DNA of 16,823 nt from a candidate division SR1 bacterium (GCA_025997135.1 BNUE01000028.1:1-16823); one strand, 5' to 3'; shown: positions 1 through 7,356, counted from the first letter of the stretch. Numbers and translations: made by a program. Notes: generated by a model from the letters alone, not told the origin.

Positions 1-588
1 AGTTTCAACGCTTATCAGCAGACTTTGGACTTCAATATTCAGATTAACACCCTACAAACTGATGAATCGATGCTAATACTGAAGTGAATTAAAAGTCCAC
101 ATGTGTTTATCCTAACAAATTTGATAAATTTATTGAAGCAGTCCGTATCTATACTATGAAGTGATATTGACACAAAAACTCTGGATATTTCACCGAGAAC
201 TATAACCGTTAATTCACAACAATATAATGTAAATTCCTCATCTAAACAATTTACTCTACCTATCCAAAAATCCTCAGAGAGAGAAATATTTGATTATCTA
301 GATTTAGATGAGTTGGTAGCTGAAATGAAAGAGGATGAAAGAGAAAAAGAGGCAGAAAAAGCTGAATCTCTCACTGGAGAAGATTTACTTACTGAAGCAA
401 GTCTATTAACTGGAGGAAACCTATCAAGTTGAGAAGAATTGGCACTGTGAGAAGAATTATTAGCAGATAATGAAATGTTGGCTGGTGATGAGACATTAAC
501 TGAGGAAGAGATGGGAAATGAAGCGTGAATGGGTGAAGTATCAACAAATGAAAGACAAACACAAGGTACAAGCTGAACAAACTTATAA
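1..588 (+). CDS. Membrane/pilus-assembly-like protein, C-terminal part (5' end outside window)
   Basis: The frame is open from the first base of the window with TGA read as Gly and ends at TAA 586-588, leaving 195 residues. The first ~100 residues look like a folded alpha/beta domain. It opens with SFNAY, and the same FNAY motif occurs near the C-terminus of the next gene. A long acidic, low-complexity tail follows, rich in Glu, Leu and Gly (roughly residues 100-185), with in-frame TGA glycines. The gap to the next gene is 33 bp on the same strand, so one operon is likely. I infer a relative of PilO/PilN-type periplasmic pilus components from the shared motif and the neighbour's topology. No diagnostic motif proves it. 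The N-terminus and any membrane segment lie outside the window. Confidence 0.6.
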
Positions 589-621
589 TTCAGATTTATT
601 TATCTTTTTATTTATCAATAA

Positions 622-2238
622 ATGGAAGCTAAAGCTAAAAAATCATCTCTAGATATGCAAGAGATATTCAAAAAAATAAAGAATATGGCTCTAAAAGCTG
701 TAGGTAAAGCAGTTCCTGAGGAAATAGTAGATGGAGATAAAAAACCTGCGAAAAAATTCCTCCTATCAAAACAACTGATAATGACGAAAAAAAACTCTGT
801 CATAACTGCTGTTACGGCTGGGATAATGCTGTTATGAACTCTCTGATTCTGATATTATGTATATACAGAAAATGACACACTCAATAAAAAGTCTCCTGAC
901 TTGGCTCAACTCTCAAAACTGTGACGCGTGAATGTCTCACAAGACATGCAAAACCAGTTTATACCTTATCTAACTGAGGATATTTCGAGTGTGAATACGA
1001 TACATGAGCTATTACAAGTTAAACAATCAATAAATAACAAACTGAATGATTATAAAAAACTTTTTGTCGAACAGACTAACTATTATGAATACTTTCTCAA
1101 TAATTTGTACCTGCCGACTCTAAATATCTGGAAAGATCCGTACACTCAGCAGATCGACATTTCGATTATTGGGCAGAAATATCTGGATACTGACCCTTTT
1201 CAGGATATGTTTTTGATCCAATATTGGAGTGATTTTTTCAGAAATGTATGAAACTGAAACGAATATAATGAAATATCTGAGATAACAATTGGAGATATGT
1301 CTGATATAGATGCTGATCACTTTATCGTACCAGTTACACTGCGTTTTAGGGCTCCCGATAAGCGTTCTTTTCTATTACTGGTAAATAAACTATCAATCAC
1401 TTCCAGCACTACTAATCTATCATTATTAAATGAGTTTTTCTATTATATGGTAAAAAATATAGAGGACATGAAAGCTGATGAAATGCTGATAGAAAAACAG
1501 AAGTTTCAGGAGCAATTTCTACCTAACGAAACAGGGGAAAATCTAGATGATCTCATCCCAAATGAAAAAATTATATGATATACAATCCGTCAACGATTAG
1601 ATTCTACCTGAGATATTTCACTAATAAATGATGAAGTACTCGATGCAACGATAGTTAATTCGGCTAATTGTGATGCATTGACTCTTACGTGTCTATATAA
1701 TTTTAGAGAGAAATATAGAAATTTCCCAAGTCTGGTGTATACTATGGGGATGGATCAGAGAGGAAGTATTACGAAAACTGAGTATTTTAAGGAATTCCTG
1801 AGCGAATTGGCACCTATCATTGCAGTCAAAGATTTTACATTCCAGAAAGTCAAAGTCAATAAAACCCTAGACTCATCTGTATGAGCATACGATGGATCTG
1901 TGACTTTCAATGCTTATGGAAGGAGTATTCCATCAGCTGATGTAGATGAGATAGCTCAGGCTCTCGGAATTCAATGCTTTGGTACGAAAGATGAGGCATG
2001 AAACATCACTGCTAGTCCACTATCAATAGAAGATGCTATTAGTAAAATTCAGGATAACCTAGCTAGAATCTGAGATAATTTACAGTCCGCCGACACAGTA
2101 AACCAATTTGAAGAGTTAAACTCTATATTTACTCAGATGAGTAAGGATTATCCTAGACTAAATAATTATCACAAAATTATCAAGTTATTTGAACTGTATA
2201 GAATGCTGAAAGATGGGAATATTTGTAGTGCACATTAG
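622..2238 (+). CDS. Single-pass membrane protein, PilN/PilO-like in architecture
   Basis: 538 residues, ATG 622 to TAG 2236-2238, with eleven in-frame TGA codons (835, 844, 850, 922, 1249, 1255, 1576, 1609, 1882, 1999, 2071) read as Gly. The N-terminus is basic and cytoplasmic-like (residues 1-55). One transmembrane helix follows (about 57-80, containing AVTAGIMLLGTLGFGYYVY, in which three glycines are TGA). The rest is a long extracytoplasmic region with a helical stretch near 110-155 and alpha/beta segments after that. This topology resembles PilN/PilO inner-membrane alignment proteins, and FNAY (about residue 428) is shared with the preceding gene. The length is well above a typical PilO (~200 aa), so the assignment is only a structural analogy. 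No Shine-Dalgarno is visible. The stop lies one base from the convergent gene's stop, with no terminator between. Confidence 0.75.
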
Positions 2239-2239
2239 T

Positions 2240-2977
2240 TTAACGAAAAACAACTTCTGCACCGTATATTTCTGACATCTTTTCTATAACTACTGGTAGG
2301 TTATATCTGGGGTCTTGCTGATTATTGTAATACCATTTTTCTCTGTCGTAGAGTATGATTTTGGTCAATGAGGAGAACGGCTGAAATACCTCAGAATGAG
2401 TAGATAGTACAGTCTGTACCGCTCATTTTTTGATTTGCCATCGATGAATGTCTTTTTGGTTTTGTGAGTCTAGAGATGAGAGAGAGACTAGCTCTGATAT
2501 AGTGTCTCCGGAAGAGTGAAGTAAATCTGTATCTGAGAGAACTATATTTTCACGAGTCCATACGTCAGGAAAGACTACCAAAGTTTGTCAGGTTTTCTCA
2601 ACTATGTCAGCTTTTTTTATTTTTTTTTCTCTCTGAAGCAGATCAGGCAGGTCAATATTGACGAAATACTTCATCACGTTTTTGTAGCTGGAATATCGCT
2701 CATAAACCATCCAGTGAAGAAAAGACAGAAAATGCTGATCAAAAAACGCAGAATACCTGATCTTCATAGGAATATCTGGATAAATCTGGCGATACATCTC
2801 TGGATATGAAATGTTGTCTCAGAGATTGAGCAAAATATCGTCCTCTGTCTGCAGGAGATCGCCTGCTTTGCCGATATTCAGACGAGAATAAAAAACTCTA
2901 TCAAAGGAAAAAATCTGCTGGTCTGGAGCGTCTTTTTTGTCAAATCATGGAAATTTTCTGAAAGAGAAGAGAAACAT
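2240..2977 (-). CDS. Degenerate PriA-like primosome helicase fragment, no Walker A
   Basis: 245 residues with four TGA glycines (2945, 2819, 2588, 2423). The C-terminal half follows the first RecA-like domain of PriA (primosomal protein N') in order. TLVVFPDVWTREN (132-144) matches the PriA LVLVPEIxLTxQ block, HSS is at 154-156, and RW with a downstream G is at 179-185. STHSEVFQPF (192-201) matches GTRSALFxPF, IILYDREKWYYN (207-218) matches IIVDEEHxxSYKQ, and PRY is at 223-225. The ATP-binding GxGKT motif is missing and the Walker B DEEH has become DREK. The protein ends where the second helicase domain would begin (PriA is usually about 700 aa). It therefore cannot be a normal helicase, but the frame is intact and has a consensus promoter, so it is probably expressed. 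The -10 box ends 7 bases before ATG 2977, predicting a leaderless message. Confidence 0.7.
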
Positions 2978-2984
2978 AGAGTGT

Positions 2985-3012
2985 ATTATAGTAAATTCAT
3001 ATCCCGAGTCAA
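2985..3012 (-). promoter_or_regulatory. Sigma70 promoter of the PriA-like gene
   Basis: On the minus strand, TTGACT (3012-3007), a 16-bp spacer and TATAAT (2990-2985). The predicted start of transcription coincides with the ATG at 2977. The -35 box is supplied by the palindromic repeat at 3004-3018. Confidence 0.75.
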
Positions 3013-3056
3013 GCTCGGAAAAACGACACTGTGTCATTGCGGGCTTGATCCGCAAT
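3004..3056. repeat. REP-like cluster of three small palindromes
   Basis: Three inverted repeats lie side by side. CCGAG (3004-3008) pairs with CTCGG (3014-3018), GACAC (3025-3029) with GTGTC (3031-3035), and ATTGCGG (3036-3042) with CCGCAAT (3050-3056). The cluster is far richer in GC than its surroundings. It resembles the palindromic intergenic repeats of other bacterial genomes, but copy number cannot be judged from this window. Confidence 0.6.
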
Positions 3057-3094
3057 CTGTATTGTGTAAAGATACTGAAACAAGTTCAGGATGA

Positions 3095-3126
3095 TAAAAA
3101 AACAGACTGAGTATCCCCAATCTGTT
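3095..3126 (-). terminator. Intrinsic terminator of the 167-aa gene
   Basis: On the minus strand, AACAGA (3126-3121) and TCTGTT (3106-3101) form a stem followed directly by a run of T. It begins about 10 bp beyond the stop codon at 3136. Confidence 0.65.
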
Positions 3127-3135
3127 AGAAAATTT

Positions 3136-3639
3136 TTAAATTACAGCTCTAAAATTAGTTTTACCAGATTTTCTGGCTTGCATAGCTACTCCTACGCAAC
3201 CCATTTTTCGTGTACGATGATGTAAGGCTTGTTCAAAGGGAATTTTAAACATACTACTAATAGTATCGACATCTGTTAGTATTTGTTTTATACCTTTTTT
3301 GAATCTTTCACCTTTGATCAGCATGATTTTGAGTTTTATTTCGAGAATCTTATCATCTCGATATCTCAGTGTACATCTGGTTTCACGATATTTGCGATGT
3401 AGTAACTCAATATCTTGCTCTAGAGAATCCACTAGATGATCTAAAGCAGTCAATAAAGCAGATAACTCTATGGAACCTTCCAGGAATTTGGTCCATAAAC
3501 TAAATGTAGTCTCTGAAGTAATAATCTCTCTATTCTTCAGAAAATTTAATTTGCCATGTCCTTGGTAGGTTGTTAATTCTTGCAACTTTTTCCAATTTTG
3601 ATCTGGGCATGTTGTGTAATTTTTTTTACTTTTTGTCAT
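3136..3639 (-). CDS. Hypothetical protein, 167 aa
   Basis: Open from ATG 3639 to TAA (3138-3136) without any TGA. I do not recognise the family. The protein is basic and mostly helical. A central stretch (about 60-130) with many Glu, Lys, Leu and Arg residues could form a coiled coil or helical bundle. The C-terminus (about 140-167) is rich in Arg, Lys and His. No membrane segment or signal peptide is seen. Two cysteines (positions 11 and 88) are far apart and give no metal motif. The start is supported by the Shine-Dalgarno AAAGGAAG a few bases upstream, one of only two clear ones here. A consensus promoter lies within the end of the upstream RNHCP gene and a terminator follows, so this is a single transcription unit. 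A nucleic-acid-binding role would fit the charge but is a guess. Confidence 0.7.
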   Translation of the reverse strand: MTKSKKNYTTCPDQNWKKLQELTTYQGHGKLNFLKNREIITSETTFSLWTKFLEGSIELSALLTALDHLVDSLEQDIELLHRKYRETRCTLRYRDDKILEIKLKIMLIKGERFKKGIKQILTDVDTISSMFKIPFEQALHHRTRKMGCVGVAMQARKSGKTNFRAVI

Positions 3640-3692
3640 TTTTTTCTTCCTTTTGTTATTTTATGATTATTATTAACTTATTTATTTTCTTT

Positions 3693-3720
3693 ATTATACT
3701 CATTTTTTAGTAAAAGTCAA
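3693..3720 (-). promoter_or_regulatory. Sigma70 promoter of the 167-aa gene, inside the RNHCP 3' end
   Basis: On the minus strand, TTGACT (3720-3715), a 16-bp spacer and TATAAT (3698-3693). The -35 box is part of the last codons of the RNHCP gene. The promoter closely matches the one at 13576-13603: both have TTGACTTTT and an A-rich spacer ending in GAGTATAATAAAGAA. Confidence 0.75.
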
Positions 3721-4015
3721 GGGGATTTTTGATTTTCGATGGTAAAATTACTATTTCATCATCTGAGGCTCTCTTGTTTCGATGCTCCTTACCGCACTTT
3801 TCGCATTTAAATAAGATTTTGTAATCAGAATTTTTTATCTCATATTTTATAGGGAACATTCTTCCATCGCATATTGAAGCTCTATCTCATGGAATTTCTC
3901 AATCTACGTGCAGTGAAGTAAAACAAAAAGGACAGTGATTTCTGCAGGTTCTTGCCGCCAAAGGCACTGTATGTCAGCATTGAATGCAAGTGAAAGTTTC
4001 GTTGATTTTTTTCAT
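3707..4015 (-). CDS. RNHCP domain zinc-binding protein
   Basis: 102 residues, ATG 4015 to TAA (3709-3707), open only when three TGA codons are read as Gly. The sequence follows the RNHCP family (Pfam RNHCP) in order. CIQCG is at 10-14 and CRNHCPFC at 24-31, which contains the signature. HVDGEIPGDR (36-45) matches the family's HVDxxPGDR with the conserved Gly as TGA. CDGRMFPI (49-56) matches CGGLMxPI, CEKCG is at 71-75, and RASDD (82-86) matches the C-terminal block. The four pairs of Cys/His ligands suggest one or two zinc sites. The family is widespread and its function is not established. No Shine-Dalgarno is visible. The gene lies directly downstream of a structured RNA region with its own promoter and may be co-transcribed with it. 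Confidence 0.93.
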
Positions 4016-4021
4016 AATTTT

Positions 4022-4167
4022 TTAAAAACCAAATAGCCGTAAACGAGCATATCTTCCCCCTAAATCATTAAGGTGGGTAGCTCGTCTCGCACTGCTGCGA
4101 GAATACCGGCTCCCATGACGGCGGTAGGAAATTTGATATTATTACTCACTCGCGAACTACTTAGTCT
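4022..4167 (-). ncRNA. Structured RNA or 5' leader upstream of RNHCP (6S-like?)
   Basis: About 145 nt follow a promoter at 4174-4201 on the minus strand. In RNA orientation, a closing stem joins AUCAAAU (4137-4131) to AUUUGGU (4034-4028). After a large 5' internal loop comes AGCCG/CGGCU (4111-4107 with 4039-4035). This opens a three-way junction with hairpin CUCGCA-gcag-UGCGAG (4101-4086) and stem ACGAGC/GCUCGU (4085-4080 with 4048-4043). The second stem carries a CCCACCU/AGGGGG hairpin. A short U run and A run follow. The region is GC-rich in an AT-rich background. Size, closed stem, bubble and a CACCUU hairpin recall 6S RNA, but this is a weak analogy. A cis-regulatory leader of RNHCP is equally possible. 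Confidence 0.5.
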
Positions 4168-4178
4168 GGAAGTAGTAT
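4158..4178. promoter_or_regulatory. Inverted repeat overlapping -10 and start site
   Basis: ACTACTT and AAGTAGT form a 7-bp inverted repeat with a 7-bp spacer. It overlaps the minus-strand -10 box and start point of the structured RNA. It could be an operator or a 5' hairpin of the transcript. Confidence 0.4.
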
Positions 4179-4201
4179 AATGAAATTTTTTAGTTTTTCA
4201 A
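4174..4201 (-). promoter_or_regulatory. Sigma70 promoter of the structured RNA / RNHCP unit
   Basis: On the minus strand, TTGAAA (4201-4196), a 16-bp spacer and TATACT (4179-4174). Predicted start of transcription is near 4167, about 150 nt before the RNHCP ATG. Confidence 0.65.
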
Positions 4202-4232
4202 GGGGTATTTTTTGAAATTTTTTAATCATCTC

Positions 4233-4260
4233 TTGACTTTTAAAGCTATATATATATGAT
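4233..4260 (+). promoter_or_regulatory. Sigma70 promoter of the secreted coiled-coil gene
   Basis: TTGACT (4233-4238), a 16-bp spacer ending in a TA repeat, and TATGAT (4255-4260). The leader is about 30 nt and carries AAAGGA (4283-4288) 7 bases before the ATG. Confidence 0.75.
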
Positions 4261-4295
4261 ATATTTTAATATAAATTCAACAAAAGGAAATACAA

Positions 4296-4946
4296 ATGAA
4301 AACTATCATTATCGCATGTTTGATTACATCACTTTTACCTGCATATTCACAGCTTACGATGGCTGCTGTGGAAGCACAGGATGCACTAACGTCTGCAAAC
4401 CCTATAAATGTCAATATTTTACAGGAAAAAGACAAAATCGCCATTGAATCAGATAATCTATCTCAAAGAATCCTCAGAGCTGAGGCGTCATACGAAGATT
4501 TGATACAAAAACGTGACAGTCTAGAAGATTTACGTGCTTCTCTCATCACTGCTGACTCGATCCTCACGGCAAAGAAAAAATTTCTGATCCAGCAACAAAA
4601 ATTAAATTTGCAAGAAATTGAGCGACAAACAAAACTCATCAACCAACTCGCAGATGAAAAACTAGATCGCCTAAAAGCACAGTTATCATTGGACGAAGAG
4701 ATTCTAGATCAGCAAAAAGAAATTCAGAAATTGTTGCTCGAACAAAAAGAAGATCAGAACAAAGCATCACAAAAAGAAAAAAAACTGATACAAAAATCTA
4801 ATAAGGCTCTCGAAAAAGCCATTCTCAAGAATCAATCCATAAATGAAGAGATTTACAAAGAGATAATTCGAGAACAAGAATTGCAAAGAGAATTAGAAAA
4901 CTCTGAAACGTACAACGAAGATTTACGCAGACAGTTAGGATTATAA
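4296..4946 (+). CDS. Secreted coiled-coil protein, 216 aa
   Basis: ATG 4296 to TAA, without any TGA. Residues 1-24 form a typical signal peptide: MKT, then a hydrophobic core IIIACLITSLL, then a polar region with possible cleavage after Ser18 or near Ala24. From about residue 45 to the end it is almost entirely predicted coiled coil, rich in Glu, Lys, Gln and Leu, with few glycines or prolines. It contains no cysteine in the mature region, so it is not a lipoprotein. It resembles in composition periplasmic coiled-coil proteins such as OmpH/Skp-like or TolC-adaptor hairpins, but no family motif is seen. The start is fixed by a good Shine-Dalgarno and a consensus promoter. A terminator follows inside the end of the convergent murB gene, so it is expressed alone. 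A structural or adhesive role outside the membrane is inference. Confidence 0.85.
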   Translation: MKTIIIACLITSLLPAYSQLTMAAVEAQDALTSANPINVNILQEKDKIAIESDNLSQRILRAEASYEDLIQKRDSLEDLRASLITADSILTAKKKFLIQQQKLNLQEIERQTKLINQLADEKLDRLKAQLSLDEEILDQQKEIQKLLLEQKEDQNKASQKEKKLIQKSNKALEKAILKNQSINEEIYKEIIREQELQRELENSETYNEDLRRQLGL

Positions 4947-4952
4947 TTTATT

Positions 4953-4984
4953 ATGGGTGAGGTTTATTCTCATCCATTTTTTAT
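4953..4984 (+). terminator. Intrinsic terminator of the coiled-coil gene, within murB 3' end
   Basis: ATGGGTGAG (4953-4961) and CTCATCCAT (4969-4977) form a 9-bp stem with one G-U pair, followed by a T run (4977-4982). It overlaps the last codons and stop of the convergent murB. Confidence 0.7.
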
Positions 4985-6064
4985 TATCACGACTTCTGGC
5001 TCTAGCTCTACTCTAAATTTCTCCTTTACGGCATCCTGCACAACTTTCATTACGTCTAAAATATCATTTCAAGTCGCACCTCACTCATTCACTAGAATTA
5101 AAGCATGTTTATTTGATACCCCAGCTTTCCCATTACTATATCACTTCAGTCCTGCCATTTCTATCAGTTGTCATGCAGACAGTTTAACCATTTTTTCATT
5201 TGCAAAACCAATTAACTCTTCAAATTTCCCTTTCAGTTCCTGCCATTTTTCAATACTCACTACTGGATTCTTGAAGAAACTTCCAGCCGAGGGAAATAAC
5301 TCTAAATCAGGCAATTTTTCGCTCCTCATCTGCAGTATTTCATCTGAAATCTTCTGCAACTTTTGTCACTGTGAGTGAAGCGAAGAGTCCAGTTTAATCA
5401 GCCTAAAACACACACAAGTAATAAAAAACTGGTTTATCAAGCTAGTCTTGAAAATACTCGTGCGATATCCAAATTCACATTCATCGTGAGAATAGCGTCT
5501 CTTCTCGCCTGTTTGTAAGTCATATCATTCTACTCGCTCTATCAGATCTCAGATTTCAACTCAGTATGCACCGATATTCGACACAGGAGCAGTTCCCACC
5601 TGACCTGGGATGCCTGCCAACTTTTGTAATCCAGCCCATCACTGGCTATTTGCGTATTGAACGAAATCAGACCAGTCTTCACCTGCTGGGACAGAGATAT
5701 GAATATGGTCGTTATCATTTGAACGCAAATAGGGATGTTCATTTTTTCAAGGATAGGAATGCTCATTTTTTCAAGGATAGGAATGCTCATTTTTTCAAGG
5801 ATAGATTATATGGTTTTCACTCGGACAGGTACAAGACCTGTCCCTACAGGGAGCATCTACTTTAATAACCAATCCATCAAAATCCTCTGTGAAAAGCATA
5901 TTTGCTCCTCATCATAAGATCAGCCTTTTTTGTCTTTTAAAAATTTCTTCACTAAAAAGTTCTTTCAATTCTTCCTCAGATTGAATTTCTATGAAATATC
6001 TAGCATTTACGTCAATCTGGAAGGTATTATAAGGTTTTAATGAAATATTTTCTCATATAATCAT
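4964..6064 (-). CDS. murB: UDP-N-acetylenolpyruvoylglucosamine reductase with an in-frame insertion
   Basis: 366 residues, ATG 6064 to TAA (4966-4964), with sixteen TGA codons read as Gly. MurB is a cytoplasmic FAD enzyme that reduces UDP-GlcNAc-enolpyruvate to UDP-MurNAc with NADPH. NTFQIDVNA (13-21) begins the FAD domain and LGGGANML (50-57) is the FAD phosphate loop, with two of its Gly as TGA. IPGQVGTAPVSNIGAYGVEI (152-171), ECEFGYRTSIFK (195-206, with the conserved Arg201) and GSFFKNP (261-267, with the catalytic Ser262) follow. LEPEV (354-358) holds the catalytic Glu357. Between VDAP (69-72) and HISVPAGE (122-129) sit about 45 extra residues encoded by a palindrome and three tandem 24-bp repeats giving NEHSYPGK. 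The active site is intact, so the enzyme is probably functional. The -10 box ends 6 bases before the ATG, so a leaderless mRNA is likely. Confidence 0.95.
5731..5802. repeat. Three tandem 24-bp repeats inside murB
   Basis: Units 5731-5754, 5755-5778 and 5779-5802 are identical in the last two copies, and the first differs at two positions. Each unit is eight codons in the murB frame, giving NEHSYPGK when TGA is read as Gly, so expansion keeps the gene open. Confidence 0.9.
5823..5852. repeat. Palindromic element inside murB
   Basis: GGACAGG (5823-5829) pairs with CCTGTCC (5837-5843), and TCCC (5841-5844) with GGGA (5849-5852). Together with the tandem repeats it makes up the stretch of murB that has no counterpart in the family. 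This is similar in principle to the Rickettsia palindromic elements found inside genes. Confidence 0.7.
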
Positions 6065-6070
6065 AGTTAT

Positions 6071-6098
6071 TATTTACCGATTATCAGCCTAATTTCAA
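6071..6098 (-). promoter_or_regulatory. Promoter of murB
   Basis: On the minus strand, TTGAAA (6098-6093), a 16-bp spacer and TAAATA (6076-6071). The -10 box is weak, but it ends 6 bases before the ATG, as in the other leaderless units. Confidence 0.5.
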
Positions 6099-6136
6099 GA
6101 TAAGTGTCTCAAGCACGAAAATACAGTGTGAAAAAT

Positions 6137-6164
6137 TTGACAAACGCAAAAAAATGGTTATAAT
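6137..6164 (+). promoter_or_regulatory. Perfect consensus sigma70 promoter
   Basis: TTGACA (6137-6142), a 16-bp spacer and TATAAT (6159-6164) match both consensus boxes exactly. It drives the two orphan genes at 6200-7327 with a leader of about 30 nt. Confidence 0.85.
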
Positions 6165-6199
6165 ACATTTAACAATTTTATTTCTTATTTATTATTACC

Positions 6200-6859
6200 A
6201 TGGCAAATTGAGCAGAATCTATGAATCGCATCGAAAATTCTATCGACTCAAAAGATCAAGCATCTGAAAGTGCAATCAATGAACTAAACTCTGTCAATGG
6301 CACGGATATAGTGGATCAGAGTAAAGATTTGCTCTCTTCTGATGCTAAAGATATATTTGACTCTCTTAAAAGTTATAACTGATGACCCAATGACGATAAA
6401 GAAACAATTGATTCACTAAAATCGTCACTAAATGATATTGGACTGAATGCCGACAGTATGACTATGGATAGCCTGAAAAACTCTTCATCAGAAGATAAAG
6501 CTCATGTATTAATCGATACTAAATGAGCAACTAATGATATTTACCGCTTAACAAAAAGAGCTTTCAATAATGCGACATGACGTCTAGAATCCTCAATCCT
6601 AAAGTGACTCAAATCATGAAATGATGAATACGATACAGCTCGTGCCGAAGTCGCAAGAACTAAAGCTAATTTTCTAAACCAACAAAATTATGTGATCCAA
6701 AACCTTCATAGAAACAATCAAGATCTATTGGATACTGTATGATTCAACGATGGCGACAGCCTTTCTAGTCTAGCTAATAATTATTTAACTAAACAGATTG
6801 ATAACGGCATCTCGTTCGCCTCAAATGCAGGTAGCATCAATAAAATAATCGATAAATAA
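6200..6859 (+). CDS. Hypothetical hydrophilic protein, 219 aa
   Basis: ATG 6200 to TAA 6857-6859, open only with TGA as Gly. The TGA codons include a tandem pair giving NGGP (about 60-63) and several more around residues 108-142. I do not recognise a family. The protein is rich in Ser, Asn and Asp, acidic in its first half and more basic in the middle (about 110-155). It has no signal peptide, membrane segment or cysteine. Repeated short runs such as DSLKS and SLN near 54-92 suggest helical repeats or internal duplication. The composition recalls intrinsically flexible or helical-bundle proteins. The promoter is the best in the window, so high expression is likely. No Shine-Dalgarno is seen in the AT-rich leader. 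It is probably co-transcribed with the gene at 6890. Confidence 0.8.
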
Positions 6860-6889
6860 AAGTATTTTTAGAAAACTCATATATAATCA

Positions 6890-7327
6890 ATGTCAAATAA
6901 TACACAAAAAAACATAGAGGCATACTGAGAAAATATGGTAAACACCGCAACAAGGCAAGAATTATCTGATCTTTATGCTGAAGTTTTTGTAGTTCAGAAC
7001 TGACTTAAAAAGCCACAAACTCCAGACGAGAGAAAAAGAATGCAACAGATAAACAAACTTAAAAAAAGCTGAAAGTTACCAAATATTACTATAACTAAGG
7101 AAGCAAAAATTATATCCGAAGAAAAATCTGAAGACAAGAAACAAACTCAACAAATATATGAGGTCCCAGGCTCTTTTATCGTTCCTGATGAGGATATTAG
7201 AATGCTCCCTAGAGAAATAACTCCGAAGGAAACTCGAGAGTATAGAGGATATAAATTAAAAGTAGAGCCAACTATCGAAATAATGAGAGAAGTTGATAGA
7301 CGAATTGAAGATAATAGTATAGTGTAA
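6890..7327 (+). CDS. Hypothetical charged protein, 145 aa
   Basis: ATG 6890 to TAA 7325-7327, with three TGA codons read as Gly. No family is recognised. The first half is helical and basic (LKKPQTPDERKRMQQINKLK, about 39-58). It is followed by a Glu/Lys-rich segment (about 68-86) and a C-terminal part with short strand-like pieces (VPGSFIVPDEDI, about 93-104) ending in a charged helix. It has no signal peptide, membrane helix or cysteine. It starts 30 bp after the upstream orphan gene on the same strand, without a convincing promoter of its own. A strong terminator follows. The two probably form one transcription unit whose products may act together, but nothing in the sequence shows how. 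Confidence 0.75.
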
Positions 7328-7356
7328 GACACTTCTATCTAAACAAGTTTCTCAAA

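Noticed and set aside
4177..4182. TATAAT on the plus strand as a second promoter
   Set aside because: No -35 box lies 16-18 bp upstream. The motif is part of the inverted repeat and the minus-strand -10 box.
5400..5445. A possible frameshift or stop in murB
   Set aside because: On recounting the A run at 5423-5428 the frame is continuous through FFITCVCFRL, with no stop.
5731..5802. CRISPR array
   Set aside because: The 24-bp units are directly adjacent without spacers and encode part of MurB.
5566..5865. Plus-strand ORF across the tandem repeats
   Set aside because: It is antisense to murB, and its repeats only mirror the murB insertion.
6882..6887. TATAAT just before the 6890 gene as its own promoter
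   Set aside because: It is only 2 bases from the ATG and has no -35 box at a fitting distance.
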